5,471 nt of DNA from contig JAGGRU010000112.1 in the NCBI GenBank assembly GCA_021159425.1, positions 1-5,471 on the forward strand, given 5' to 3'. This DNA is from Sulfurovum sp. (GTDB lineage Bacteria; Campylobacterota; Campylobacteria; Campylobacterales; Sulfurovaceae). Of the stretch, positions 1 to 5,471 are shown piece after piece; position 1 is the first letter of the stretch, and each line of letters opens with the position of its first letter. Under the pieces are notes generated by a model that saw only the letters and a program-made list of their open reading frames with translations, was not told where the DNA came from and did no database searches. Position numbers and translations under genes: made by a program.

Positions 1-623
1 CCATCACCAAGTCCAAAAAGTGAACAAGTATATTCCCTGTCTTTAATATCAAGCTTTTGCTGTGCCATGCAGCCACTGCCAAAACGGTCGATATAGAAGT
101 CATAATCTTTTTCTTCTTGTATAAGAGCAACACCTTTGGATGCGTAGGAGATATCCTGCTTGAGGATAAATGGTAGACCAAAAGTCTTTTTTGCTTCTTC
201 AAAAAGTGTATCACTATAGTCTATATAAGGTATCAGATCAGCTGTACCTTCCAGAAATTTGTAAGTGAGTTTCTTGTCATCGAACGTTTTATAGAGTGCT
301 TTGTTGTTAAGCGAATACTTGGCGGAATGATCAAGGGAGTTGAAACCTTCTATGAGTGCCTTTAAATCCTGTTCGATACCAGTGATGACCAAGTCAACCT
401 TTTCTGTCTTGACAATATTGTTGATAAAACCTATGAACTCTTCCGAATCGGCACGCACCCCTTGGATAAACGTATCACACCACTTTTGTCCTACAGCATC
501 GTGGAAGATGTCTATGCCGATGATGCGACAGTTATATTTAGATTTTCTAAGGTTGTTGATGAGACCATATCCGATGATGGCACCTACGCCGGTTATCAGT
601 ATAGTGATAGGTTTATTTGTCAT
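1..623 (-). CDS. ATP-grasp domain protein (CarB-like), 3' end outside window
   Basis: About 207 codons are visible from an ATG at 623; no stop appears before the left edge, so the C-terminal part is missing. The N-terminus (MTNKPITILITGVGAIIGYG) has the beta strand and glycine-rich turn of the Rossmann-like pre-ATP-grasp domain seen in carbamoyl-phosphate-synthase-like ligases. A later segment, FILKQDISYASKGVALI (about residues 153-169), fits the ATP-grasp nucleotide-binding lysine and flexible loop. ATP-grasp enzymes join a carboxylate to an amine or thiol through an acyl-phosphate. The start overlaps the end of the epimerase gene by 11 bases, and AAGGA (633-637) lies 9 bases upstream, which supports this start and suggests translational coupling. 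In sugar-cluster context it could put an amide-linked acyl or amino-acid group on an amino sugar, but substrate and partner are not visible. The family call is fairly sure; the function is unknown. Confidence 0.8.
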   Translation of the reverse strand, partial: MTNKPITILITGVGAIIGYGLINNLRKSKYNCRIIGIDIFHDAVGQKWCDTFIQGVRADSEEFIGFINNIVKTEKVDLVITGIEQDLKALIEGFNSLDHSAKYSLNNKALYKTFDDKKLTYKFLEGTADLIPYIDYSDTLFEEAKKTFGLPFILKQDISYASKGVALIQEEKDYDFYIDRFGSGCMAQQKLDIKDREYTCSLFGLGD

Positions 624-1431
624 GATTGAGTATCCTTTTTATACCATCTATCAAAGGGATGGATGAGAGTGTATCGCTGTTATATCGATCTTCATAGGGG
701 ATGTGAACAGAAGGAATATTTGGCTTTTCTGTAAGGTAAGAAATATTGGGCTGTTTTTGGAGAACATCGAATATTATATAGGCTATTTCTGTGATCGTGT
801 GACTCTTTTCCTCTGTGATGTTCCAGGTACCAACCTTCTTTTCTGTAAGAACTTCCTCTATAACACTACAAAGATAATCAATATGAATGTAGTTTCTCAG
901 CGGATTACGGCGACCAAACAGAGTGATTTGATCTTGTGTCTGTATGGTGTCAATAAAGTAGTAGAGCATTGCCTGTCCACTTTGTCCCAGTCGGGCATCA
1001 TCATAAACCTGAGCCAGCCTGAGAATTGTTAGATCGATACCGTTCTCTTTGCAGTATGCAGTGGCAACCTCTTCGGAAGTTTTTTTTGTTTTTCCGTAAC
1101 TGTTAAAATATCCATTGTCGTTTTCTTCAAGTGCAAAAATGGTAGAGATAAGAATAAATCTTTTTATTCCATTCTCTTTGGCATATTTACAGAGATTGAG
1201 CGTACCAACAACATTGGTTTGAAATGATGTCTCATAGTCATCACTTGCTATTGCGGCGGTATGAATAATGACATCTATTTTACTTTCACTTTTTTTCAGA
1301 GAGTGATAGTCTGTAATATCAGAGCCATCTGCTCTAGATAGTCCTATAGTATTATAATGGTCACTTAGAGTCTTTTCGATATAACTACCTATAAAACCCC
1401 TGTTTCCTGTAATCAGTATCGTTTCTATCAC
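613..1431 (-). CDS. NAD-dependent epimerase/dehydratase (extended SDR)
   Basis: The 272-residue protein has the hallmarks of an extended short-chain dehydrogenase acting on nucleotide sugars. They are a cofactor-binding TGNRGFIG at residues 8-15, HTAA at 57-60, an asparagine in the TNVVGT strand near 73, Ser/Thr at 96-97 after the fourth strand, and the catalytic Tyr112-x3-Lys116. RNYIHIDYL near 179-187 matches the usual substrate-domain F(I/V)HVDD-type motif. It is slightly shorter than typical members (about 300-340 residues). The start is GTG at 1431: an in-frame TAA sits directly before it, and any later start would delete the glycine motif. Upstream there is only a weak purine run (CGGGAAAA). 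It follows wecE by 30 bases and overlaps the ATP-grasp gene. It probably epimerises, dehydrates or reduces a 4-keto nucleotide sugar in the cytoplasm; the motifs do not identify the substrate. Confidence 0.9.
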   Translation of the reverse strand: MIETILITGNRGFIGSYIEKTLSDHYNTIGLSRADGSDITDYHSLKKSESKIDVIIHTAAIASDDYETSFQTNVVGTLNLCKYAKENGIKRFILISTIFALEENDNGYFNSYGKTKKTSEEVATAYCKENGIDLTILRLAQVYDDARLGQSGQAMLYYFIDTIQTQDQITLFGRRNPLRNYIHIDYLCSVIEEVLTEKKVGTWNITEEKSHTITEIAYIIFDVLQKQPNISYLTEKPNIPSVHIPYEDRYNSDTLSSIPLIDGIKRILNHDK

Positions 1432-1461
1432 TTATTATTTTCCCGTTTAACTGAGTTACTG

Positions 1462-2592
1462 TTAAGCATAATATTCTACAATAGTGTTGATGACACTCTC
1501 TATATCTTCCTGTTTTATACCATAATAGAGTGGTAATCGTACCAATCTTTCACTCTCAGTTGTAGTATAGATATCTTCACCAAAGAAAGTACCAAATTTG
1601 ATACCGGCCGGTGCACTGTGGAGAGGTACATAGTGGAAAACAGCATGTATGCCATGTGATTTTAGGTGCTCTATGAGGTTTGTTCTTTCATTGAGATCTT
1701 TCACTTTGATAAAAAACATATGCCCATTGTGCAGACAGCTATCAGGTACCACTGGAAGTTCCAATACACCTTTTTTACTCAATCCACTTAATCCCTTGTA
1801 GTACATCTTCCAGTGATTCACCCGTTCATCGTTGATTTCATCAGCAATATCCAGTTGTCCCCAAAGATAAGCGGCACTCAGGTCATTCATCAAGTAACTG
1901 CTGCCTATATCCACCCATGAGTATTTGTCAACCATACCTCGAAAGAATTGACTGCGATTGGTGCCTTTCTCTCGAATAATCTCCGCTTGAGTGATATAGT
2001 TTTCATCATTGATAATGAGTAGTCCACCCTCACCGCCACTGGTATAGTTCTTGGTTTCATGAAAACTAAAAGTCCCAAAGTGACCAATGGTTCCTAGTGC
2101 TTTTCCTTTGTAACTACTCATCATTCCCTGTGCAGCATCTTCTATGACGAAGAGTTTGTGTCTATTGGCAATATCCATAATAGTATCCATCTCACAAGCG
2201 ACACCGGCATAATGTACCGGGACGATCGCTTTTGTCTTCTCCGTAATCGCTGCTTCTATGAGTGTTTCATCGATGTTCATTGTATCTGGTCGTACATCTA
2301 CAAAAACGATTTTGGCACCACGCAGAGCATAAGCATTTGCAGTAGATACAAACGTATAGCTAGGCATAATAACCTCATCTCCGGGCTGAATGTCAATCAA
2401 AAGTGCTGTCATCTCGAGTGCATGGGTACATGATGTAGTCAAAAGTGCTTTTTTACATCCCAGTTTCTCTTCGAACCAACGATGACAACGCTGTGTAAAC
2501 TCACCATCTCCGGAGATTTTAAGACTTTTCATAGATTGAATCAGGTATTTTTCTTCATTGCCTGTAAAGGGTGGTCTGTTGAAAATAATCAT
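1462..2592 (-). CDS. wecE: dTDP-4-amino-4,6-dideoxygalactose transaminase WecE
   Basis: This PLP enzyme of the DegT/DnrJ/EryC1/StrS family transfers the amino group of L-glutamate to dTDP-4-dehydro-6-deoxy-D-glucose, giving dTDP-Fuc4N, the precursor of Fuc4NAc in enterobacterial common antigen and some O-antigens. At 376 residues it has the length I recall for E. coli WecE. It also shares long near-identical stretches with it by memory: the GDGEFT/GDGGFT start region, residues 68-87, residues 91-117 and the EKGTNRSQFFRG segment. The PLP-binding lysine is K181 in SFHETKNYTSGGEGG, and EDAAQ (151-155) supplies the aspartate that contacts the PLP ring nitrogen. The ATG at 2592 overlaps the stop of the membrane-protein gene by one base (TAATG) and has a strong AGGAG at 2599-2603, 6 bases upstream. 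The glutamate donor and product are family knowledge. Assignment is strong because this subfamily is narrow, though a relative making a different 4-amino sugar is possible. Confidence 0.93.
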   Translation of the reverse strand: MIIFNRPPFTGNEEKYLIQSMKSLKISGDGEFTQRCHRWFEEKLGCKKALLTTSCTHALEMTALLIDIQPGDEVIMPSYTFVSTANAYALRGAKIVFVDVRPDTMNIDETLIEAAITEKTKAIVPVHYAGVACEMDTIMDIANRHKLFVIEDAAQGMMSSYKGKALGTIGHFGTFSFHETKNYTSGGEGGLLIINDENYITQAEIIREKGTNRSQFFRGMVDKYSWVDIGSSYLMNDLSAAYLWGQLDIADEINDERVNHWKMYYKGLSGLSKKGVLELPVVPDSCLHNGHMFFIKVKDLNERTNLIEHLKSHGIHAVFHYVPLHSAPAGIKFGTFFGEDIYTTTESERLVRLPLYYGIKQEDIESVINTIVEYYA

Positions 2593-2960
2593 TATACACT
2601 CCTACTGGTGACGATAATACCGGCTACGATCAGGAGTAAGCCCGTTACCTTTTGCCAAGTAACAGATTCATCAAAGAGTATGACCGAGAGTAAAAAGACC
2701 AACACAAAAGCAGAGCTCATAAATGGGTAAGCATAGGAGATATCAAATTTTGTCATTGCCGCCATCCAGAAGAATGAAGCGACAAAGGCAGCAAAAAACC
2801 CAGAAAAGACCCAAGGATCAAACAGTATTTTAAAGAGAAAAATGATTTTGTCACTCAAGCCTTCAGGGAGTGATCCCCCAATACCGTTCATACGCCATTT
2901 GAGTACGATCTGTCCATATACAGTAAAAAATATCGTTCCAAAAATATAGAAATATCCCAA
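2592..2960 (-). CDS. SMR/DMT-type four-helix membrane protein, ArnE/ArnF-like flippase subunit
   Basis: The 122-residue hydrophobic protein has four predicted helices at about residues 2-22, 48-69, 74-95 and 102-119, the layout of small multidrug resistance-like proteins. A 25-residue amphipathic insert separates helices 1 and 2. Three motifs recall ArnE/ArnF, the subunits that flip undecaprenyl-phosphate-L-Ara4N: GQ...K at G16-Q17-K21, AYP at 77-79 opening helix 3, and a DESV turn before helix 4. The proton-coupling glutamate of EmrE (E14) aligns with T13, so drug/proton antiport is unlikely. The start is TTG at 2960, supported by AAAGG (2968-2972) 7 bases upstream; no ATG or GTG is in a suitable place. 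It lies 3 bases after the acetyltransferase stop and overlaps the wecE start. Its position in a polyprenyl-phosphate sugar operon suggests it moves a lipid-linked sugar across the inner membrane. Transport itself is inferred. Only one such subunit is seen, so a homodimer or a partner elsewhere is needed. Confidence 0.82.
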   Translation of the reverse strand: MGYFYIFGTIFFTVYGQIVLKWRMNGIGGSLPEGLSDKIIFLFKILFDPWVFSGFFAAFVASFFWMAAMTKFDISYAYPFMSSAFVLVFLLSVILFDESVTWQKVTGLLLIVAGIIVTSRSV

Positions 2961-2963
2961 AAT

Positions 2964-3659
2964 CTAACCTTTATTTAAATTATTTGATGATAACACAATA
3001 CCGGTATCGATATGCTTACGAATGGCTTTGGCAGGGGTACCAACGTACATGGTATGATCCTCTGTATTTTGCAACAAAAGACTACCTGCACCCAAAAGTG
3101 TCTCACTGCCCACTTGTAAGAGTTCAGCGACTGTTGCGCTAAATCCGATCAATGAACTTTCACCTATTATCGTGTGTCCTCCAATCAATGATCCGGCTGC
3201 CAATATGGAGTGTGCTTTGATGAGAGTATGATGACAAACAATAGCACCGGAATTAATAAAACAGTTCTCTTCAATAATAGTGTCAGGTTCAAGAATACAT
3301 CCGGGGAGGATAAGACAGTTGACGCCAATTTCACAGCTGGAATCTACAATGGCTTGGCTGCTAATGTAACTGGCGACAGGAAAAGGAAGCCCTGCTATTT
3401 TCTCAAACAAAACTTTGTGTGTTCGAACACTTTTGTAGCCTATCGCGGCAAATATAGTATGATCTTCCGTAGAGAAGTGATCTTCAATATTTTCAAGAGT
3501 AACTACTGGAAGATCGTTGATTTCTTCTCTTGTTCTATACGCTTGATCCACACAAAAAGCTACTACTTGATATTCACTGTCTGTTTGAAAATAGTGTGCG
3601 ATCATCTCAGCATAGCTGCTATCTCCATAGATAATTAATTTCTTTTTTTTGTGCTTCAT
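2964..3659 (-). CDS. Sugar O/N-acetyltransferase with left-handed beta-helix (NeuD/PglD-like)
   Basis: The 231-residue protein has two parts. Residues 1-90 form a Rossmann-like substrate domain (LIIYGDSSYAEMI, then DLPVVTLENIE and IFAAIGY). From about 97 to 215 there is an imperfect hexapeptide-repeat left-handed beta-helix (IGVNCLILPG, IIEENCFINSG, IIGESSLIG and others), ending in the usual YVGTPAKAIRK tail. The family uses acetyl-CoA to acetylate sugars; PglD and VioB, its relatives, acetylate 4-amino-4,6-dideoxy nucleotide sugars. The likely catalytic histidine is H143 or H144 in AIVCHHTLI, where PglD/NeuD carry EHD. Placed beside wecE it is a candidate for the dTDP-Fuc4N N-acetylation done by the GNAT enzyme WecD in E. 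coli; O-acetylation of another sugar is the alternative. The ATG at 3659 keeps the complete glycine turn; no good Shine-Dalgarno is seen, and it follows the glycosyltransferase stop by 14 bases, so it may depend on coupling. Confidence 0.87.
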   Translation of the reverse strand: MKHKKKKLIIYGDSSYAEMIAHYFQTDSEYQVVAFCVDQAYRTREEINDLPVVTLENIEDHFSTEDHTIFAAIGYKSVRTHKVLFEKIAGLPFPVASYISSQAIVDSSCEIGVNCLILPGCILEPDTIIEENCFINSGAIVCHHTLIKAHSILAAGSLIGGHTIIGESSLIGFSATVAELLQVGSETLLGAGSLLLQNTEDHTMYVGTPAKAIRKHIDTGIVLSSNNLNKG

Positions 3660-3673
3660 ACTACTTAATCGAT

Positions 3674-4591
3674 TTAGATAATTTCATCAATAACATAGAG
3701 TGGTCTATTTTTGGTTTCATCAAAGATCTTACCAATGTAAAGACCAATAAGACCCAAGTTTGCAAAGAGTAGCCCACCAATAAAATACATCGAAACCATG
3801 ACACTGGTCCAACCTGGGGCTACTTCATCCATCATAAAATATTTAATGACAAGATAGAATGCATACAGTGCTGAAAAAAATGCCAGTCCAAAACCAAATC
3901 TAATTGACATTTTAAGCAGCTTATTGGATTGAGAAACAATATTATCCATAGCAAGTTCAATGAGGCGTTTAAAATTATAAGAACTTTCTCCCGTCTCTCT
4001 TTTTGCATGGTCAACTTCAATGTAAGTACGCTTAAATCCAAGCCAGATAACAAAAAAAGTATAGGGGTGATGCTGCTCTTTTAACTCTTTGAGTCCATCT
4101 ACTACTTTTCTGGAAATAATACTGAAGTTTCCTATTGTCGGATCTGTTTTAGAGTCAGAAAGATAATCATATACAGCAATAAAAGCTCTTGATGCCCATC
4201 GTTTCCGTCTGCTGTGCTGGCGTCCGATACGTTGTCCAAATACAGCGTCATACCCTTCTTGTGCTTTATTATAAAGTTTAATAATATCTTCAGGACGATC
4301 CTGCAAGTCACAGTCCATCACAACTACCCAGTCACCTTGAGCATGTGCAAGTCCGGCAGCAATTGCCTTATGCTGTCCAAAGTTTCTAGAGAGATTGATA
4401 CCTTTGACTCTATCGTCTTGGGCTACCAGTTCCTTGATAGTATCCCAGGCATTATCAGGACTTGCATCATTAATAAAAATGATCTCAAAATCTTCAGAGA
4501 TGGTTGACAAAGAATCTTTCAGTTGTGCATATAGGTCACTTAAGCTAGCACAACAGCCATAGACGGGTATAACTACCGATATTTTAGGCAT
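3674..4591 (-). CDS. Polyprenyl-phosphate glycosyltransferase, GT2 family (DPM1/ArnC/GtrB type)
   Basis: This 305-residue inner-membrane enzyme has a cytoplasmic GT-A domain and two C-terminal transmembrane helices (about 227-251 and 261-287). Family signs are ISVVIPVYG at the start, NDAS near 41-44, the metal-binding MDCDLQDRPED (D93, D95, D98), RKRW near 129-132, the GESSYNFKRL segment at 201-210, and the YIGKIFDETKNRPLYV tail found in ArnC- and GtrB-like enzymes. These transfer a sugar from a nucleotide donor to undecaprenyl phosphate, making a lipid-linked monosaccharide on the cytoplasmic face. The donor is not visible; dTDP-Fuc4N(Ac) is suggested by the neighbouring wecE and acetyltransferase. 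It is the first gene after the intergenic promoter. Its ATG at 4591 is 11 bases from GGAGG, and an out-of-frame ATG lies nearer. The family call is secure and the substrate is inferred. Its length fits GtrB and ArnC, about 310-330 residues. Confidence 0.92.
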   Translation of the reverse strand: MPKISVVIPVYGCCASLSDLYAQLKDSLSTISEDFEIIFINDASPDNAWDTIKELVAQDDRVKGINLSRNFGQHKAIAAGLAHAQGDWVVVMDCDLQDRPEDIIKLYNKAQEGYDAVFGQRIGRQHSRRKRWASRAFIAVYDYLSDSKTDPTIGNFSIISRKVVDGLKELKEQHHPYTFFVIWLGFKRTYIEVDHAKRETGESSYNFKRLIELAMDNIVSQSNKLLKMSIRFGFGLAFFSALYAFYLVIKYFMMDEVAPGWTSVMVSMYFIGGLLFANLGLIGLYIGKIFDETKNRPLYVIDEII

Positions 4592-4598
4592 GATTCAT
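4584..4598 (-). other. Mini-ORF of four codons overlapping the glycosyltransferase start
   Basis: ATG at 4598 is followed by AAT CAT GCC TAA, encoding M-N-H-A, out of frame with the glycosyltransferase ATG at 4591. The GGAGG at 4603-4607 is 4 bases from this ATG and 11 from the gene's ATG. It could be a chance ATG or a short leader that tunes initiation by reinitiation. Nothing else shows that it is translated. Confidence 0.3.
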
Positions 4599-4602
4599 TA
4601 GT

Positions 4603-4607
4603 CCTCC
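4603..4607 (-). promoter_or_regulatory. Shine-Dalgarno of the operon's first gene
   Basis: The minus strand reads GGGAGGA here, the strongest ribosome-binding match in the operon. It sits a little far (11 bases) from the chosen ATG at 4591, which is still preferred because it starts the conserved MPKISVVIPVYG N-terminus. Confidence 0.75.
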
Positions 4608-4630
4608 CTGCTTTAACATTATGATTTTAA

Positions 4631-4639
4631 ATTATAACA
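4631..4639 (-). promoter_or_regulatory. Extended -10 promoter for the six-gene sugar operon
   Basis: The minus strand carries TGTTATAAT, a full TATAAT with the TGn extension. No TTGACA-like -35 lies 16-18 bases upstream; GGGGAA is there instead. That fits sigma-70 promoters that rely on the extended -10, as is common in Campylobacterota. The implied start is near 4624, giving a leader of about 30 bases that includes the Shine-Dalgarno. No other promoter of this quality was seen inside the operon by eye. Confidence 0.65.
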
Positions 4640-4658
4640 CTTTACGATACCTTTTCCC

Positions 4659-4680
4659 CTTATTTCATAGTAAAAATAAG
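4659..4680 (-). repeat. A/T-rich inverted repeat upstream of the operon promoter
   Basis: A 7-base perfect inverted repeat (CTTATTT and AAATAAG on the minus strand) is separated by 8 bases, ending about 20 bases upstream of the -10. It could be an operator or a chance A/T-rich palindrome; there is no further support. Confidence 0.3.
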
Positions 4681-4762
4681 AGATAATAATGAGGAATGGG
4701 AAACACAATATAGCGTAATTTAAAAAATGAATAGTAGAAAATAAAGAACGTAAATCTCTGCT

Positions 4763-4786
4763 ATAGAAGCGTTAAAACACCTCTAT
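4763..4786 (-). terminator. Hairpin after the lipoprotein gene, possible weak terminator or 3' stabiliser
   Basis: In the minus-strand transcript ATAGAGGTG and CGCTTCTAT form a 9-base-pair stem with two G:U pairs and a TTTTAA loop, beginning 13 bases after the lipoprotein stop. The same two positions are A-C mismatches on the plus strand, so the structure forms only in the transcript of the lipoprotein. No U-tract follows, so it is not a standard intrinsic terminator. Confidence 0.4.
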
Positions 4787-4799
4787 GCATACATAACTT

Positions 4800-5405
4800 T
4801 TAGAGAAGATCTAAAATATAACCTTCAAGCGTAGACTCGTCAACATTACCAACTATTTGTGTGATAATATTTCCATTTCCATCAAGTATGATCAAATAAG
4901 GAACACCGGCCATTGGACCTACCAATCCTTCAGCATACGCTTTCATATTACCTTCATTTTCCTGTGCAACAGTACGATACTGCATACCCATTCTTGCTGC
5001 AAAATCTTGTAAACCTGCATTATTAAGAGTTGCATAAGCACCAGGTGCATCTATGGTCAAAATAAGTATTTCATTGCCATACTTTGCTTCAAGACTGTTA
5101 TACATTGGAATAGCAGTAATACAATGAGGACAGGTATCTCCATAAAATTCAAGCAAGACAGGTTTGCCTTCGTATCCAGCAAATACAAACCCTGTTGTTG
5201 TCACGTTGACAGGGATCGTTTCGCCATCTATCGTGACGACACTTGTTGCATGGGTTACGGGAGCTGATGGCTCACCTGGTGCTGGTGTTTCTACTGGAGG
5301 TGTCGGCTGTGCTGGAGATGTAGTTGAATCATCACTGCTTCCACAGCCTGAAAGTAGTAGCATTCCGGCAAAGAAAAGACTTGCGGTTAATTTGTTGAGT
5401 TTCAT
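4800..5405 (-). CDS. Thioredoxin-fold lipoprotein (TlpA-like) with CPHC active site
   Basis: The 201-residue precursor has a lipoprotein signal peptide (MKLNK, a hydrophobic core, then lipobox L18-S19-G20-C21). A Pro/Thr/Ser-rich linker (about 22-54) follows, then a thioredoxin-like domain with LLEFYGDTCPHC (C92 and C95) and the cis-proline segment GVPYLIILD (P169). Cleavage before C21 would leave it lipid-anchored facing the periplasm. The residue after the cysteine is Gly rather than Asp, so there is no inner-membrane retention signal by the enterobacterial rule. The CPHC pair is that of the oxidase DsbA, while TlpA/ResA-type reductants often have CxPC-type motifs, so oxidase or isomerase activity is as plausible as reduction. 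The ATG at 5405 has AAGG 7 bases upstream. It is separated from the sugar operon by about 200 bases and a promoter, so it is probably a separate unit. The partner is unknown. Confidence 0.88.
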   Translation of the reverse strand: MKLNKLTASLFFAGMLLLSGCGSSDDSTTSPAQPTPPVETPAPGEPSAPVTHATSVVTIDGETIPVNVTTTGFVFAGYEGKPVLLEFYGDTCPHCITAIPMYNSLEAKYGNEILILTIDAPGAYATLNNAGLQDFAARMGMQYRTVAQENEGNMKAYAEGLVGPMAGVPYLIILDGNGNIITQIVGNVDESTLEGYILDLL

Positions 5406-5437
5406 ATTTTTACCTTTTTATTTAATTTTGTTAGCAG

Positions 5438-5443
5438 AGTATA
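5438..5443 (-). promoter_or_regulatory. Candidate -10 for the lipoprotein gene
   Basis: The minus strand reads TATACT 32 bases before the lipoprotein start, one base off TATAAT, in A/T-rich DNA. There is no TG extension and no clear -35. A second candidate, TATAAG, lies at 5455-5460. The remainder of the 5406-5471 stretch shows no gene. Confidence 0.35.
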
Positions 5444-5471
5444 TTAAATAATATCTTATACAGTGTTGATA

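Noticed and set aside
340..1032. Two plus-strand open frames of about 108 codons each (340-666 and 703-1032)
   Set aside because: They are antisense to the ATP-grasp and epimerase genes, show odd composition rich in Met/Ser or Cys/Asn, and match no recognised domain.
1447..1465. Short inverted repeats between wecE and the epimerase gene (TAACT-G-AGTTA and TTAAC/GTTAA)
   Set aside because: Stems of only five base pairs with either a one-base loop or a weak A/T stem, and no U-tract. They are too small to call a terminator or operator.
3231..3236. Apparent loss of the EHD-type catalytic motif in the acetyltransferase (CHH instead)
   Set aside because: The central histidine is kept, and the branch with GDSSYAE-type N-termini often has xHH at this place as far as I recall. 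A defective enzyme is not supported.
3210..3638. 142-codon open frame on the plus strand
   Set aside because: It lies entirely inside the acetyltransferase on the other strand, has no family motifs and no ribosome-binding context. It is a shadow frame.
5164..5451. 95-codon plus-strand frame rich in Gly/Val/Ser
   Set aside because: Its low-complexity section is the complement of the Pro/Thr/Ser linker of the lipoprotein, so it is explained by that gene.
5466..5471. TTGATA at the right edge as a plus-strand -35 for a divergent gene
   Set aside because: The window ends here, so no -10 or gene can be seen to support it.

Overview
The window is AT-rich bacterial DNA with every credible gene on the minus strand, so transcription runs from high to low coordinates. 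Style and content suggest a Gram-negative host: there is a lipobox-bearing thioredoxin-fold lipoprotein and a run of surface-sugar genes, and promoters have an extended -10 without a clear -35. A Campylobacterota species such as Sulfurovum or Sulfurimonas is a reasonable guess, but no rRNA or other taxonomic marker is present, so this is inference.

Layout in transcription order. (a) 5405-4800: a stand-alone periplasmic lipoprotein with a thioredoxin fold and a CPHC active site. (b) 4799-4592: a short intergenic region with a G:U-rich hairpin just after the lipoprotein stop, then an extended -10 promoter (TGTTATAAT, minus strand) about 40 bases before the next gene. (c) 4591-1: six tightly packed genes that look like one operon. 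They are a polyprenyl-phosphate glycosyltransferase (GT2, DPM1/ArnC/GtrB type), a left-handed beta-helix sugar acetyltransferase, a four-helix SMR-like membrane protein resembling ArnE/ArnF flippase subunits, WecE (dTDP-4-amino-4,6-dideoxygalactose transaminase), an extended-SDR NAD-dependent epimerase/dehydratase, and an ATP-grasp protein cut by the window's left edge.

How they may work together. WecE would make dTDP-Fuc4N from dTDP-4-keto-6-deoxyglucose. The acetyltransferase could N-acetylate it to dTDP-Fuc4NAc, the step done by the unrelated GNAT enzyme WecD in enterobacteria. The GT2 enzyme would load the sugar onto undecaprenyl phosphate, and the SMR-like protein could flip the lipid-linked monosaccharide to the periplasmic face. 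This matches the logic of the Arn (L-Ara4N) pathway but with a WecE-type sugar. The SDR and ATP-grasp proteins may tailor the same or a second sugar; the ATP-grasp enzyme could form an amide on an amino group. The dTDP-glucose supply genes (rmlA, rmlB) and a periplasmic GT-C transferase are not in the window, so the end product is unknown. The most interesting feature is this combination of genes rather than any single one of them.
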